From NCBI GenBank assembly GCA_003516865.1, contig DPBR01000051.1, forward strand, positions 1-5,166: DNA of 5,166 nucleotides, read 5' to 3'. Below the pieces are notes generated by a model, which ran no database searches, was not told the origin of the DNA, and worked only from the letters and a program-made list of their open reading frames with translations. The DNA comes from Oscillospiraceae bacterium (GTDB taxonomy: Bacteria; Bacillota; Clostridia; Oscillospirales; Ruminococcaceae). Below are positions 5,091 to 5,166 of the stretch, piece after piece (the stretch's first letter is position 1; every line of letters starts with the position of its first letter). Made by a program: the position numbers and the translations under genes.

Positions 5091-5166
5091 AATTGCCCTG
5101 AAAATTACGCTAAAAAACGCGACGAAAACGCTCCGGAAATTGCGCCGAAAAACGCCTCGAAAAATA
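5091..5166. other. Window-edge segment of mirrored composition, no assigned gene
   Basis: The 76 bases to the right edge are purine-rich on the plus strand, whereas the adjacent repeat gene is purine-rich on the minus strand. One plus frame reads NCPENYAKKRDENAPE and stays open to the edge, resembling the NC-x-EN style of the repeat protein. No good plus-strand start with a ribosome binding site is visible. On the minus strand one frame stays open from the edge to a TAG at 5090-5088. Neither can be called a gene from this fragment. Confidence 0.4.

Overview
The window looks like a piece of chromosome from a Gram-positive anaerobe of the Clostridia, perhaps near Ruminococcaceae/Oscillospiraceae. 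The signs are a T-box leader, strong purine-rich ribosome binding sites, a short Gram-positive-type CysE, and lipoprotein cyclophilins with a long helical insert. The genus cannot be fixed from the sequence. All five supported protein genes lie on the minus strand, so they are read from the right edge leftward.

Right part (4365-5075): a 236-residue, Asn/Ser/Lys/Cys-rich low-complexity protein I do not recognise. It is built from an approximately 34-residue repeat and ends in two hydrophobic stretches. It has a good ribosome binding site, and a probable terminator lies just after its stop. The strand polarity of the base composition flips just upstream of its start (5091-5166, window edge).

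Middle (3344-4315): a consensus-like promoter, then a roughly 230-nt T-box leader with a candidate UGC (Cys) specifier. Its antiterminator bulge is UGGA, which fits a U73-CCA tRNA such as tRNA-Cys. A mutually exclusive terminator follows, and then cysE (serine O-acetyltransferase). cysS (cysteinyl-tRNA synthetase) follows with a 1-nt gap. Uncharged tRNA-Cys should therefore switch on both cysteine precursor synthesis and tRNA-Cys charging.

Left-middle (186-1942): two tandem paralogous secreted cyclophilin-type peptidyl-prolyl isomerase lipoproteins. They are closely packed behind cysS and probably share its transcript, so extracytoplasmic folding enzymes appear to sit under cysteine T-box control.

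Left edge (1-185): no convincing gene. It holds four tight palindromes (17-121) and a strong plus-strand intrinsic terminator (145-175), implying a converging transcript from outside the window. No classical minus-strand terminator is visible for the cysE operon.

The most unusual item is the repeat protein. In its best conserved repeat block all three base differences between two copies are synonymous in the proposed frame, which argues that this odd sequence is a real, selected protein.
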